A stretch of 21,615 bases of DNA. Source: an uncultured Allosphingosinicella sp. GTDB lineage: Bacteria; Pseudomonadota; Alphaproteobacteria; Sphingomonadales; Sphingomonadaceae. Position 1 is the first letter of the stretch. Each line of letters begins with the position of its first letter. The notes beneath the pieces were generated by a model that ran no database searches, was not told the DNA's origin, and saw only the letters and a program-made list of their open reading frames with translations. The translations under genes were made by a program, and so were the position numbers. The stretch covers positions 1-21,615 of the forward strand of contig CAKTCN010000040.1 of assembly GCA_934539295.1 (NCBI GenBank), read 5' to 3'. Positions 1 through 8,700 of this stretch are shown one piece after another.

Positions 1-410
1 CAGTCACCCTCGTCCAGCCATTCGGGGCACCATGCGTGAAGGCTCACCGTCGCGAGCCGCTCGACGCCGAGAATATCGAGCGCCTCTTCAACCGCTTGTC
101 GGAGCATGGTTCCCGGATAGACCTGATCCGCCGGCAGGTGCGACGATGGCAGATCCATCCTGACGGCAGAAGGCGCGCGCGCGAGGATGTGGATTTCCCT
201 GCCCGCTCGCACTTCGTTCAGGACCCCGCCCACGCGCTCGACCGCTGCCCTGTCGCCAAGGTCCAGTTCGATGGCGTTCACGCCATGGTCGAAGGCGCAA
301 GCGAATGCATCGGCAAGCTTGCCCCGGTCCGTGTTTGCCGCGCCGGCAGTTCCGATCGTGCACTCGGATAGCGTGATGCCCGTCCTCCCCAGCGGCCGCA
401 TCCGCATCAT
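1..410 (-). CDS. Aldo/keto reductase-like protein, C-terminal part beyond the window edge
   Basis: Reading the minus strand from an ATG at 410 gives an open frame that runs off the left edge (136 complete codons). The N-terminus MRPLGRTGITLSE is the classic aldo/keto reductase opening (R-x-LGRTG-x-x-x-SE). HGVNAIELD follows at the place of HGxNxFDT, then ERVGGVL (family ERLVGxAL), LRQAVEEALDILGVERL (family LRxSLxRLGxDyI) and SLHAWCPEWLDE (family LHxxDP). The catalytic Asp-Tyr-Lys-His tetrad looks altered: Asp aligns with Glu, Tyr with Asp and Lys with Arg (in ILARAP), and only His remains, so activity is uncertain. The start overlaps the stop of the upstream gene (407-1174) by four bases (ATGA), which implies translational coupling. 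Family fold: fairly sure. Reaction: unknown. Confidence 0.72.
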   Translation of the reverse strand, partial: MMRMRPLGRTGITLSECTIGTAGAANTDRGKLADAFACAFDHGVNAIELDLGDRAAVERVGGVLNEVRAGREIHILARAPSAVRMDLPSSHLPADQVYPGTMLRQAVEEALDILGVERLATVSLHAWCPEWLDEGD

Positions 411-1174
411 GCCCGTTCGCCCGACGCCGTGATGACGATCTGAAATCCTGGATTGAGATGATTGTCCCAGGAGGATCGGTGGTAGGTGCCCGACTGCTGC
501 GGCGTTTCCACGCGGTGGATGCTGGCGGCGCCGGGTGTCACTTCCATCTCATGTGCGGGATCGAAGAGGAACGGGAAGTCACCCGTCATCATCGCCTCCA
601 CCTGCCGCGGTCGGTGCGACCATGCTACGCGCAGGTCGGCCTTGTCGCGCAACACGCGCGTATCCAGCTGGTTGAGCAAAGCCTGTTCGCGACGCATGAA
701 GGCGCGATAGGCTGCGTGATCGATGTTGGTCGCCGGCGTGATACGCATGCCGGCCGGTCGGCCCAACGCCCACAACAAGCGAAAAGACGCCGCTTCGCCC
801 ATCCGATCGACATGCCAGACCAGGTCACCCGGCGCGAAATAGGTCCGGATGGCGACCAGCGGTGGAGGACCGGACACGAGCGCGGCCGCGAACGCCTTGA
901 GCACCGCGATCTCCTCGGCGAGCAGCGCCCGCTCGCGCAGGAAGGTGCCCGGCCCTAGCAATTGATCGGCGATCATTGCGAGTGCGCCGTCCGGCTCCTG
1001 CGCCCGGAAGTCGAGCCGAAAGCCCTGGCGCGCCATGAGTGCGTGGACAAGATCATTATAGGGCAGATCGTCCAGCTTCGGCCGCGCGAATTCGATGCCG
1101 TCCACGTCCTGCCGCTGCAGCATTGCGCGTGCGGCTGCGGGCCCCTTCCCCAAATCTGATTTCGCCAAAGCCAT
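407..1174 (-). CDS. Conserved-looking protein of unknown function, 255 aa
   Basis: I do not firmly recognise this protein. It is soluble, with no signal peptide or membrane segment. Its second half has a His-Val-Asp at 121-123 (in LVWHVDR) and later His220 and His232 (in SIHRVE and YHRSSW). That spacing recalls a double-stranded beta-helix metal site (HxD...H), and there is a loose resemblance to the DUF1826 pattern, but neither assignment is secure. The ATG at 1174 has no clear Shine-Dalgarno sequence, and a start at Met18 is possible. The stop overlaps the start of the aldo/keto-reductase-like gene by four bases, so the two are probably one transcriptional unit and may share a role. Coding reality is supported by the coupling and by a full-length open frame; function is not known. 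Confidence 0.62.
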   Translation of the reverse strand: MALAKSDLGKGPAAARAMLQRQDVDGIEFARPKLDDLPYNDLVHALMARQGFRLDFRAQEPDGALAMIADQLLGPGTFLRERALLAEEIAVLKAFAAALVSGPPPLVAIRTYFAPGDLVWHVDRMGEAASFRLLWALGRPAGMRITPATNIDHAAYRAFMRREQALLNQLDTRVLRDKADLRVAWSHRPRQVEAMMTGDFPFLFDPAHEMEVTPGAASIHRVETPQQSGTYHRSSWDNHLNPGFQIVITASGERA

Positions 1175-1213
1175 GACGGCAGTCTAGTCCGCGATGCCGG
1201 CCTGCATAGCTGC

Positions 1214-1609
1214 CTAGTTGGCGCTATCCCGCCCTTGGGCGCGGGCGACCTCTTCCGGTGAAAGCTGACGCACGCTCTGGACGAGACAGCTCTGGAACCC
1301 GTTCCCGCTTGGATACGGCACCAGCAATTCGGCATTACGGCCGGAGCAGATGCGCGTGCCGCCGCGCGCTCTGATCCCGATCCGCAGCGCATAGTCGACT
1401 TGCGGGCAGCCGGGGGACAGGGTCAGTTCCCACATACGCTGCGTACCGACCCGCACCAAGGCCTTATCAGGTCCCGCATCGCTGAAGCCGCTGACGTCGG
1501 AGGCGAAGAAACAGGCGCCGCTACTCTCGGCACTGGCCATCTGCGCACCATCGGTTGCACAGCCTGCGGTAGCGAAAGCCAGTCCGAGAAGTGGAACTAT
1601 CCGGCGCAT
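1214..1609 (-). CDS. Small exported lipoprotein, DUF6491-like
   Basis: The protein has 131 aa when started at the ATG at 1609, which has GGGAG eight bases upstream. The open frame extends further up, but that extension lacks a ribosome site and would bury the signal sequence. The N-terminus MRRIVPLLGLAFATAGC is a lipoprotein signal with lipobox ATAGC and lipidated Cys17. The mature part starts with a Ser/Ala-rich linker, then CFFASDVSGFS and a Cys-containing small beta domain (SPGCPQVDYALRIGIR, TRICSG, FQSCLVQSVRQLSPEEV). This pattern matches my memory of the DUF6491 family of short alphaproteobacterial lipoproteins. It probably sits in the periplasm, anchored to a membrane. The cysteines after Cys17 could form disulfides. 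Function unknown. It lies 39 bases upstream of the unknown gene at 407-1174. Confidence 0.7.
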   Translation of the reverse strand: MRRIVPLLGLAFATAGCATDGAQMASAESSGACFFASDVSGFSDAGPDKALVRVGTQRMWELTLSPGCPQVDYALRIGIRARGGTRICSGRNAELLVPYPSGNGFQSCLVQSVRQLSPEEVARAQGRDSAN

Positions 1610-1634
1610 CACAATAACTCCCGACAAAGAAGAG

Positions 1635-1688
1635 GCCGGAGCAAGCGGCCGACGAGCATCAACACTCGTCCTGTCCGCTCGCTCCGGC
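1635..1688 (-). terminator. Probable intrinsic terminator of receptor gene 1
   Basis: An inverted repeat pairs 1635-1648 with 1675-1688 (14 positions, one mismatch). A nested perfect 6-bp stem (GACGAG 1651-1656 with CTCGTC 1665-1670) lies inside. On the minus strand it follows the receptor stop codon (1735) and is followed by CTCTTCTTTGT, a moderately U-rich tract. It also sits just upstream of the lipoprotein start (1609), so it could instead be a leader structure of that gene. Confidence 0.5.
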
Positions 1689-1734
1689 TCGCTTGCTTCG
1701 AAGGGCGTGCTCACTCACGAGGACGCCCGAAGTC

Positions 1735-4700
1735 TTAGTTCGAACCGCCAAACTGGATGCGCGCACCAGCCATGATGCGGCGGCCGCCATATTGGAGACG
1801 CATCACCTTCGGCGCGCCGTCGGCGAAGTCTTCGTAACCACCGGTCGAGATGATCTGCGATTCGCGGGTCATGTTGCGGCCTTCCAGATAGACCTGGAAG
1901 TTGCGGTTGATGTTGTACGACACCTTCGCGTCGATAAACGTCGTGGCATCGACGAAGCGAGGAACGCCGGGATTGTACGGCAAACGAGTATTGTTGTTCT
2001 CGTTGCCCATGCCCGGATAGTTGAAGCTCACGTTGTTACCACCGCAGGGTGCGTAGCAGCTAAAGCTGGCGCTACGGTCCTGGTAAGCAACACGCATGTT
2101 AAGCTTGCCATCGTCATACCACACCGAAGCGTTGATGTAGTCGCGCGATTCGCCGGCTGGTGGCAGGATGTCGCCCGTCCGCCAGTCCTGCAGACCTTCC
2201 GTCGCGACGGAGCCAAGGCGCGAATAGTTCACGTCGGCACCCGTATGCCTAAGAATCCACGGCAGGAAAGTGAACGCAGTCTTGGCCTGGAATTCCCAGA
2301 TCGTGCGCTTGTAGCCGGGACCATCGGTATAGGTCGGCACGCTGAATTCCAGATCTGCCAGCGGCTGACCGGTTGCCGGGTCAACTGTGTCGGTGCCGGC
2401 GAACGGGAAGCGCTGCTCGGTGACCGCCATAGGCTGACCGACCTTCACGTCCAGCTTGCCGTAAGTAACAGACAAGAGGGTGTCTCGGTTCGGATACCAT
2501 TCTAGGCTGGCATTGTAGTTCCATGCCGTGAACGGGCTCAGTTCCGGATTGCCGACACGGACGGGGCAGCTGAACAGATCCTCTTCATTGTTGTCCAGCG
2601 ACACGCGTTCGTCGATGTTGCATTCGCCGCCGGGAACGAGCCGGCTGACCGGCGGTCGGGCCACGGTCTTGCCGCCGTAGAGACGCAGCACGACCTGCTC
2701 ATCGAACGCCCACAGGTTGAGGTTTGCCGTCGGGAGCCAGTCGGTCGTGTTCGCCTTGAAGTTGATGTTCTGGCGGAAAATTGTGGTGGTGATGCCCGCT
2801 CCGTTGTTGGGATCGAGCGGATTGAACGCCGGCGTCGTCCGGATCGAGCGTAGCAGGATCAGAGCGTCGGCCTTGACTGAGGTGAACACGCCGCGAACGC
2901 CAACGTTGCCGTTGAACAACAGGCCGAGCGGCAGATCCTGCTCGAACTCAGCCATAGCATAGAGATTCTTGATCGTCTCCTCGGTGTGGAACACCGGCTG
3001 TTCGTAGACCTGCCCATCGCTGCCGACGCATTCCTTGAGGCAGTCGAAGTTCATATACTCGCCAATGCCCGTAGCGGCGACGAGTTCGTCGGTGCGGATG
3101 CCGTTCCAGGATGGGGGCAGATTGCCGCGGTTTGGCAGGTCACCGAAATAATCGGACGTCGGCGACTCCATGGTTCGGGCGTAGAGGTCGATCAGTTCCT
3201 GCGGCGTCAGCGTCTGCTGACCCGAGCGGATCGCGCCAAGGTTGGTCGATGGAACATAGCCGTAATTGCACGATACGCTCGACGTGGCAGTCGGCTGACA
3301 AGCGCGGATCGTGCTGGTGACGAGCGCACCGGGGACCACGATCGGGGGCTGATAACCGGCCTGACCGAACGTGCCGACTGCAGACTTGGCTTCGTAGCCG
3401 CCATTACCCCAGCTATCGATCTCGTTCATGCGATACTGGCCGCCGACCTTGACCCGCGTGATGAACGGCAGGATGCCGTCCGTCTTGTAGGTCGCGTCCA
3501 GCTTGGCGATCTTCTCGGACGTCTCCGCCAGTCGCGGACGGTAGGTCACCTGCAGCGCCGACGAGGTCAGCGGCAATTGCGCGGACGTGTATGCCGGGGA
3601 CGCCGGATTGTTGACGGTTGCGGAGATCGCGTTCTGCGCGATGCATGTCGCGGGGTTCGTGCCGCCGCTGATGCATGGCGCCGGGTTCAGGGTGACGAAT
3701 GCCGCCGCATTGCTGTCGTCGAAGTTCGACGGCAGCTGGATGTCCCAAAGGCCGTTGTCCTGCAAGGTCAGCGTCGCATCGCCGTAGAAAGCCGCACGGC
3801 TCGTGCGAATGTCCTCGCGACGCGATTCAGCGATGGTCAGGCCGGCGAAGCCTTCGACCTGCAGGCGGTCGCCCTGATAGTCGAAGCCGGTCTGCGCGAA
3901 CTTGGTGCGCGACTTCGCCTGATTTTCGATCTGGTCGATGCTGACGCTGTTGTTGGTGGTCGTCCACTGCGTTACGTTGTGGTTGGCATCCACAGTGACG
4001 CTGCCCGGAACAACGTTCAGCACATTGCCTTCGATGGCGTAGATGCTGTTGTTATTGGGGATGCCGATGCTGCTGATGCCGCCAGGATAGTAGTAATAGC
4101 CGGCGGGCGCCGCAGGCGAGAGCGAACGGACAATCGGATAGGGCGCGCCGTTGGTCGCGGTCGGCACGGCGGTGTTGACGAACGAACCCGCCGGGTTGGC
4201 GATGATTAGACTGACCGGCGAGCGGCTCCGATTCTGATCATGGATGTTGCGACCCGAATAGGTGCCCTTCACGAAGACCGTGAAATTGTCGGCTACTTGG
4301 TAATCGAGCCTTCCGTCGAACGAATAACGCTCATCATTCTGTTCGTTCATGAAGTGACGGATGAAGGACGGCGTCGCGTCATTCCATTGATTCAGGCAGC
4401 TCTGCTGCTCCAGAATCCTCTGCGCACGCTGCGCCGAACTGGTAGTGGTCAGCGGATTGAGATGCGGGAAGGCCGTGATGCAGTCGGCCTTGGTCCTGGC
4501 GGCGGCTGCCTTGGTCAGCAGCGTGCGCGGCGTTTCGGCGCTGTTGGCGAATGCCACATCGGCAAGGTCGGTGCCGAGCGTAGCAAGGTTATACTCGAAC
4601 GTCTTCTCCGGCGAATTGTCGAAATCGAAATCGCGCGCGTAGTTGCGGTTGTTGCTGGTCGTCTGCTCATAGCTGTGACCATTGTTCTGCAGCTTCGAAT

Positions 4701-5457
4701 AGCTGCCGCTGACGATAGCTCCGAGGCGATTGTCGAAAAACTTGCGCGATGCGACGAAATTACCGTCAGGCCTCCAGCTCTTGCCGAGCGAGTTCTGGTT
4801 CCCACCGAGGCGAAGTGTGAAATATGGCTTTGCGAAATCCAAGCCGGAACGTGTCTTGATCTGGATGCCGCCGCCGAGAGAGCCTTCGGTCTGGTCGGCC
4901 GTCGAACCCTTGACCACGTCAACGCTCTTGATGAGTTCGGCAGGCAGTTCGCGCAGATCGGCGCTACGCGCGCTATCGTTGCTGATTGCCAGGCCGGTGG
5001 TGCTGGTTAGACCGACGCCATCGAGTTCGACGCGGGTAAGATCAGGACCGTTGCCGCGAACGGCGACGTCCGCACCCTCACCGAATTCGTTGCGGCCGAG
5101 CGCGACACCCGGAATGCGCGAGATCGCTTCCGCGACGTTGCGGTCGGGGAAGGAGCCGATGTCGTCGGCGACGATCGAATCGGTTGCCGTCTTGGCGTTG
5201 CGCTTGCGAGCGTTGGCCGATTGCTGGCTGGCGCGCGAACCTACGACCAGAATTTCCTCGGCATCGCCTTCGGAGATCGAGTTTGCGTCGGCGTCGGTTT
5301 CCTCGACGGCCTGCCCGCTGGTCGGAGCAGCCTCGACAGCGCCGGCCGGTGCGGTGGTCTGGGCAACCGCAACCCCCGGCATGGCGAGAAGCAGGCCAAT
5401 CACCGCCCAAGACGATGTCGCGCTGACGTGACGGCGCAAAGCGAATTCAGTATTCAT
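1735..5457 (-). CDS. TonB-dependent outer-membrane receptor 1 (Xanthomonas/Caulobacter type), 1240 aa
   Basis: This is an outer-membrane, energy-coupled importer, here presumably for oligosaccharides. Residues 1-33 are a signal peptide ending AVAQ. A Pro/Ala- and acid-rich linker follows, then a TonB-box-like EEILVVGS around 68-74. The plug domain (about 88-215) carries SIVADDIGSFPDRNVAEAIS, RIPGVALGR and VAVRGNGPDLTRVELDG, typical of the TonB-Xanth-Caul family, and VVKGSTADQTEGSLGGGIQIKTR closes it. The rest is a beta-barrel ending GARIQFGGSN, a few residues past the usual terminal aromatic. At 1240 aa it is longer than most family members because of large loops. Twelve cysteines fall in six close pairs, which suggests disulfide-stapled extracellular loops. 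The ATG at 5457 is preceded by AGGAGG. It is divergent from the GH2 gene and shares its control region. Family certain; ligand inferred from context only. Confidence 0.95.
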   Translation of the reverse strand: MNTEFALRRHVSATSSWAVIGLLLAMPGVAVAQTTAPAGAVEAAPTSGQAVEETDADANSISEGDAEEILVVGSRASQQSANARKRNAKTATDSIVADDIGSFPDRNVAEAISRIPGVALGRNEFGEGADVAVRGNGPDLTRVELDGVGLTSTTGLAISNDSARSADLRELPAELIKSVDVVKGSTADQTEGSLGGGIQIKTRSGLDFAKPYFTLRLGGNQNSLGKSWRPDGNFVASRKFFDNRLGAIVSGSYSKLQNNGHSYEQTTSNNRNYARDFDFDNSPEKTFEYNLATLGTDLADVAFANSAETPRTLLTKAAAARTKADCITAFPHLNPLTTTSSAQRAQRILEQQSCLNQWNDATPSFIRHFMNEQNDERYSFDGRLDYQVADNFTVFVKGTYSGRNIHDQNRSRSPVSLIIANPAGSFVNTAVPTATNGAPYPIVRSLSPAAPAGYYYYPGGISSIGIPNNNSIYAIEGNVLNVVPGSVTVDANHNVTQWTTTNNSVSIDQIENQAKSRTKFAQTGFDYQGDRLQVEGFAGLTIAESRREDIRTSRAAFYGDATLTLQDNGLWDIQLPSNFDDSNAAAFVTLNPAPCISGGTNPATCIAQNAISATVNNPASPAYTSAQLPLTSSALQVTYRPRLAETSEKIAKLDATYKTDGILPFITRVKVGGQYRMNEIDSWGNGGYEAKSAVGTFGQAGYQPPIVVPGALVTSTIRACQPTATSSVSCNYGYVPSTNLGAIRSGQQTLTPQELIDLYARTMESPTSDYFGDLPNRGNLPPSWNGIRTDELVAATGIGEYMNFDCLKECVGSDGQVYEQPVFHTEETIKNLYAMAEFEQDLPLGLLFNGNVGVRGVFTSVKADALILLRSIRTTPAFNPLDPNNGAGITTTIFRQNINFKANTTDWLPTANLNLWAFDEQVVLRLYGGKTVARPPVSRLVPGGECNIDERVSLDNNEEDLFSCPVRVGNPELSPFTAWNYNASLEWYPNRDTLLSVTYGKLDVKVGQPMAVTEQRFPFAGTDTVDPATGQPLADLEFSVPTYTDGPGYKRTIWEFQAKTAFTFLPWILRHTGADVNYSRLGSVATEGLQDWRTGDILPPAGESRDYINASVWYDDGKLNMRVAYQDRSASFSCYAPCGGNNVSFNYPGMGNENNNTRLPYNPGVPRFVDATTFIDAKVSYNINRNFQVYLEGRNMTRESQIISTGGYEDFADGAPKVMRLQYGGRRIMAGARIQFGGSN

Positions 5458-5482
5458 CCTTCCCCCTCCTAGATACCGACCC

Positions 5483-5512
5483 AGCCTTATGGACTGCTGA
5501 GTCCGGCTTTTT
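5483..5512. other. Hairpin in the 5' leader of receptor gene 1
   Basis: GGACT (5491-5495) pairs with AGTCC (5500-5504) around a 4-base loop. AGCC (5483-5486) pairs with GGCT (5505-5508) after an internal bulge. Five T follow on the plus strand (5508-5512), giving a terminator-like shape in that direction, but no plus-strand gene lies upstream. Read on the minus strand it sits in the receptor mRNA leader about 26 bases before the start codon. Confidence 0.45.
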
Positions 5513-5513
5513 G

Positions 5514-5531
5514 TTGTGTCACTATGTAGGA
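5514..5531 (+). promoter_or_regulatory. Shared upstream motif, copy 1
   Basis: TTGTGTCACTATGTAGGA matches TTGTGTCATTCTGTGGGA (20019-20036, upstream of receptor 2) at 15 of 18 positions. It shares ACTATGTAG with 5720-5728 upstream of GH2. The overlapping TGTAGGACTTA recurs inverted as TTAGTCCTACA at 19985-19995. This could be a regulator site or a promoter element; no protein can be assigned. Confidence 0.4.
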
Positions 5532-5710
5532 CTTATAGACAGATGCTGAAACGGTAATCAAGCGATGGTTCAGCTGTCGTTTATGTGCGTCTTACCAGTG
5601 CGGCCGTTCGGCAACAGGTGCAAGTCCGCCCTTAGTCGCTGATTAACTTGGTCAAGTTGGCAACGTTGTCATCCGCACTGACGAAGCGCTTGCCGAATTG
5701 GCCTTGCCAC

Positions 5711-5728
5711 TTTTGTCGGACTATGTAG
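5711..5728 (+). promoter_or_regulatory. Shared upstream motif, copy 2 (GH2 side)
   Basis: TTTTGTCGGACTATGTAG resembles copy 1 (5514-5531) with two extra bases between GTC and ACTATGTAG. It lies about 55 bases before the GH2 start codon, a position suited to a promoter or an operator. Confidence 0.35.
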
Positions 5729-5782
5729 ATTTGCCGACCAAAGGGTCATGTACCAAGCTGGCCTGGTCAGGAGAGTCTTCCA

Positions 5783-8700
5783 ATGCGCTTGCCAGCTGTC
5801 GTCGCGCTTGCCCTTCTTTCATCGTCTGCGCCTGCGCTGGCGCATGATGCGTCCGCCTATGTCCGTTCGGATCGCCGCACCTATAACTTCAATCCCGGCT
5901 GGCGCACCGTGATCGGCGAACAGGCTGGTGCACAGGCGCCAGGCTTCGACGATGCTGGCTGGGCCCCGGCCACCCTTCCCCACGCTTTCAACGAAAAGCA
6001 GGCATTCGCGCGGGATATCAAGGATCTCGCCACCGGCATCACCTGGTACCGCAAGCGGTTCACGCTGCCTCGCGAACAAGCGGATAGCAACGCGTTTCTC
6101 GAGTTCGAAGGCGTGCGCCAGGCGGCGGAAATATGGGTCAACGGCCAGCCCATGATCCTGTCGGAACATGGCGCCATGGCGTTCGGTGCCGACATCACTT
6201 CGGCGCTGCAGCCGGGCGAGAATGTCATCGCCGTTCGCGTCGATAATGACTGGCGCTACAAGGAGCGGGCGACCGGCAGCGGCTTCCAGTGGAACGATCG
6301 CAACTTCAACGTCAATTATGGCGGCATCACCAAGAACGTCCGGCTCCACCTGACCGGCGCGGTGCACCAGACGCTGCCGCTCTATTCGGGCCTCGGCACC
6401 ACCGGCCAATATGTGTGGGCCGACCAGTTCGACATTCCGGGGAAGTCCGCGACGGTTCATGCCGAGACGCAGGTGCGCAATACCGACCGGTCGTCGCGCA
6501 CGATCGCTTACCGTGTCGAGGTGCGCGACCGCGGCGGCAAGGTCGTATCGCGCTTCGACGGGGAGCCGGCGACGCTGGCACCCGGCGCAACGCAGGCGCT
6601 CCAGGCGTCGGCTCGCATCTCCGGCCTCAATTTCTGGAGCTGGGGCTATGGCTATCTCTATACCGTCACCACCAGCCTGATCGAGAATGGCCGCACGATC
6701 GACAGCGTCGACACGGTCACCGGCTTTCGCAAGACCGGGTTCGGCAACGGCGTCATGGCGCTCAACGACCGCGTCATGCAGGTCCATGGCTATGCCCAGC
6801 GCACGTCCAACGAATGGCCGGCGGTGGGCGTGTCGATCCCGCCCTGGATCAGCGACTTTTCCAACGCGCTGATGGTGGAAAGCGGCGGCAACATGGTGCG
6901 CTGGATGCACATCGCGCCGTCCAAGCAGGACATCGAATCCGCCGACCGTGTCGGCCTGCCTCAGGCGATGCCGGCCGGCGATGCCGAGCGTGATGTAGAT
7001 GGACGCCGCTGGGAACAGCGCAAGGAGGTGATGCGCGACGCGATCATCTACAACCGCAACAACCCTTCGATCCTGTTCTACGAAGGCGGCAACGAAAGCA
7101 TCAGCGAGGCGCACATGGCCGAGCTGAAGGCGATCCGCGATCAATATGATCCACGCGGCGGCCGCGCGATCGGATCGCGCGAGATGCTGGACAGCAATGT
7201 CGCCGAATATGGCGGCGAGATGCTCTACATCAACAAGAGCGGCGACATCCCCATGTGGGCGATGGAGTATAATCGCGACGAGGGGGCCCGCGCCTATCAG
7301 GACGATTGGAGCCCGCCGTTTCACAAGAATTCGCCAGCCTACAATCACAACCAGGACAGTTTCGCCATCCAGGACGTGCGCACCTGGTGGGACTATTATC
7401 GTGTGCGGCCCGGCACCGGGCGACGGGTGAGTTCGGGCGGCGTCAACATCATCTGGTCGGACAGCAACACGCATTATCGCGGCGATAACAATTACCGCCG
7501 ATCGGGCGAAGTCGACCCGGTGCGCCTGCCCAAGGAGGCCTTCTACGCGCACCAAGTGATGTGGAACGGCTGGGTCGATCCGGAAACGCCCGCGACGCAC
7601 ATCGTCGGCCACTGGAATTATCCGGCAGGGACCGAGAAGCCGCTCTACGTCGTATCTAATGGCGAGAACGTCGAACTGTTCCTCAATGGCCGCTCACTCG
7701 GAACGGGCGAGCGTTCGTCCGGCTTCCTGTTCACCTGGCCCAAGGTGCAGTGGCAGGCGGGCACCTTGCGCGCGGTGACGACCCATGCGGACGGCAAGCG
7801 CAGCGAGCATGAGGTGGAGACGACCGGCGCGCCGGTCGCCCTGCGCCTCATGCCGCATACCGGGCCGCGCGGCTTCGTAATGGACGGCGCCGACATCGCT
7901 CTGGTCGATGTGGAAGTGGTGGATGCCAAGGGCCGGCGCGTGCCGATCGCCAGCGACAAGGTCAGCTTCGCGCTGGAAGGGCCGGCCGAGTGGCGCGGCG
8001 GCATCGCGCAGGGCGATAGTTCGGGCAAGCCGCGACCGGAAGTTGCGGTGCAGGGCGAGACGATTCCCGGCACGACGCCGACCGCTGGTACGGCCCGCGG
8101 CGAGGACAATCTGATCCTCGCAACGACGCTACCCGTAGAAGCGGGCATCAACCGTGTGCTGCTGCGCGCCGGAACGACCAAGGGGAAGGTTCGCCTCACC
8201 GCGACCGCGCCGGGTCTCAAGCCTGCCAAGCTGACGATCAACACCGTCGCTTCCAAGGCGCCGGTCAACGGCCTCTCGAGCGAGTTTGCGGAGGCGGTGC
8301 AGCCGGGCCTGCTGACCCGTGGCCCCACGCCTCCCACGCCGTCATACCGGATCACGCGCTCGGCGCAGGTGCCGGTGCGGATAGTCGCCGGATCCAATCA
8401 GGCCGACGCGGGCAAGAGCGTGGACGACAATGAGCTGTCGCGTTGGTCAAGCGACGGCAAGCGCGCGAACGCCTGGGTCGAATATCATTTCGCGACGCCG
8501 GTGACGCTGAGCGAGATCGACCTCAAGCTCGTCGGCTGGCGCTCCCGCGCCTACCCGCTCAGCATCACGCTGGACGGGCGCGAAGTGTGGCGGGGTGAGA
8601 CCGAACGGCAGCTCGGCTACGCCTTCCAGACGTTCGCGCCGGCGACCGGCCAAGTGCTGCGCATCACGCAGGTCGGCCCGACGGCGGACCGCGACGCGTT

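Larger units (their letters stand above)
5458..5782. promoter_or_regulatory. Divergent control region between receptor 1 and GH2 gene
   Basis: This 325-bp stretch has no gene. It holds the ribosome site of receptor 1 (minus strand AGGAGG, 5464-5469), a hairpin in the receptor leader (5483-5508), and two related motifs in the same orientation: TTGTGTCACTATGTAGGA at 5514-5531 and TTTTGTCGGACTATGTAG at 5711-5728, sharing the 9-mer ACTATGTAG. AGGAGAG at 5769-5775 is the ribosome site of the GH2 gene. Promoters for both genes must lie here, but I cannot fix -35/-10 boxes with confidence. Confidence 0.6.

Noticed and set aside
5483..5512. Plus-strand intrinsic terminator
   Set aside because: It has a stem and five T, but no plus-strand transcript is expected to enter from the left; kept as a leader hairpin of receptor 1.
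5744..5756. GGTCATGTACCAA upstream of GH2 as a second GntR-type operator
   Set aside because: It resembles the manD/lldD palindrome, but its symmetry is poor (GGT-N5-ACC) and the spacing is wrong.
5819..7612. A 597-codon open frame on the minus strand
   Set aside because: It is wholly antisense to the GH2 gene, has no domain pattern, and is explained by high GC at third codon positions of the real gene.
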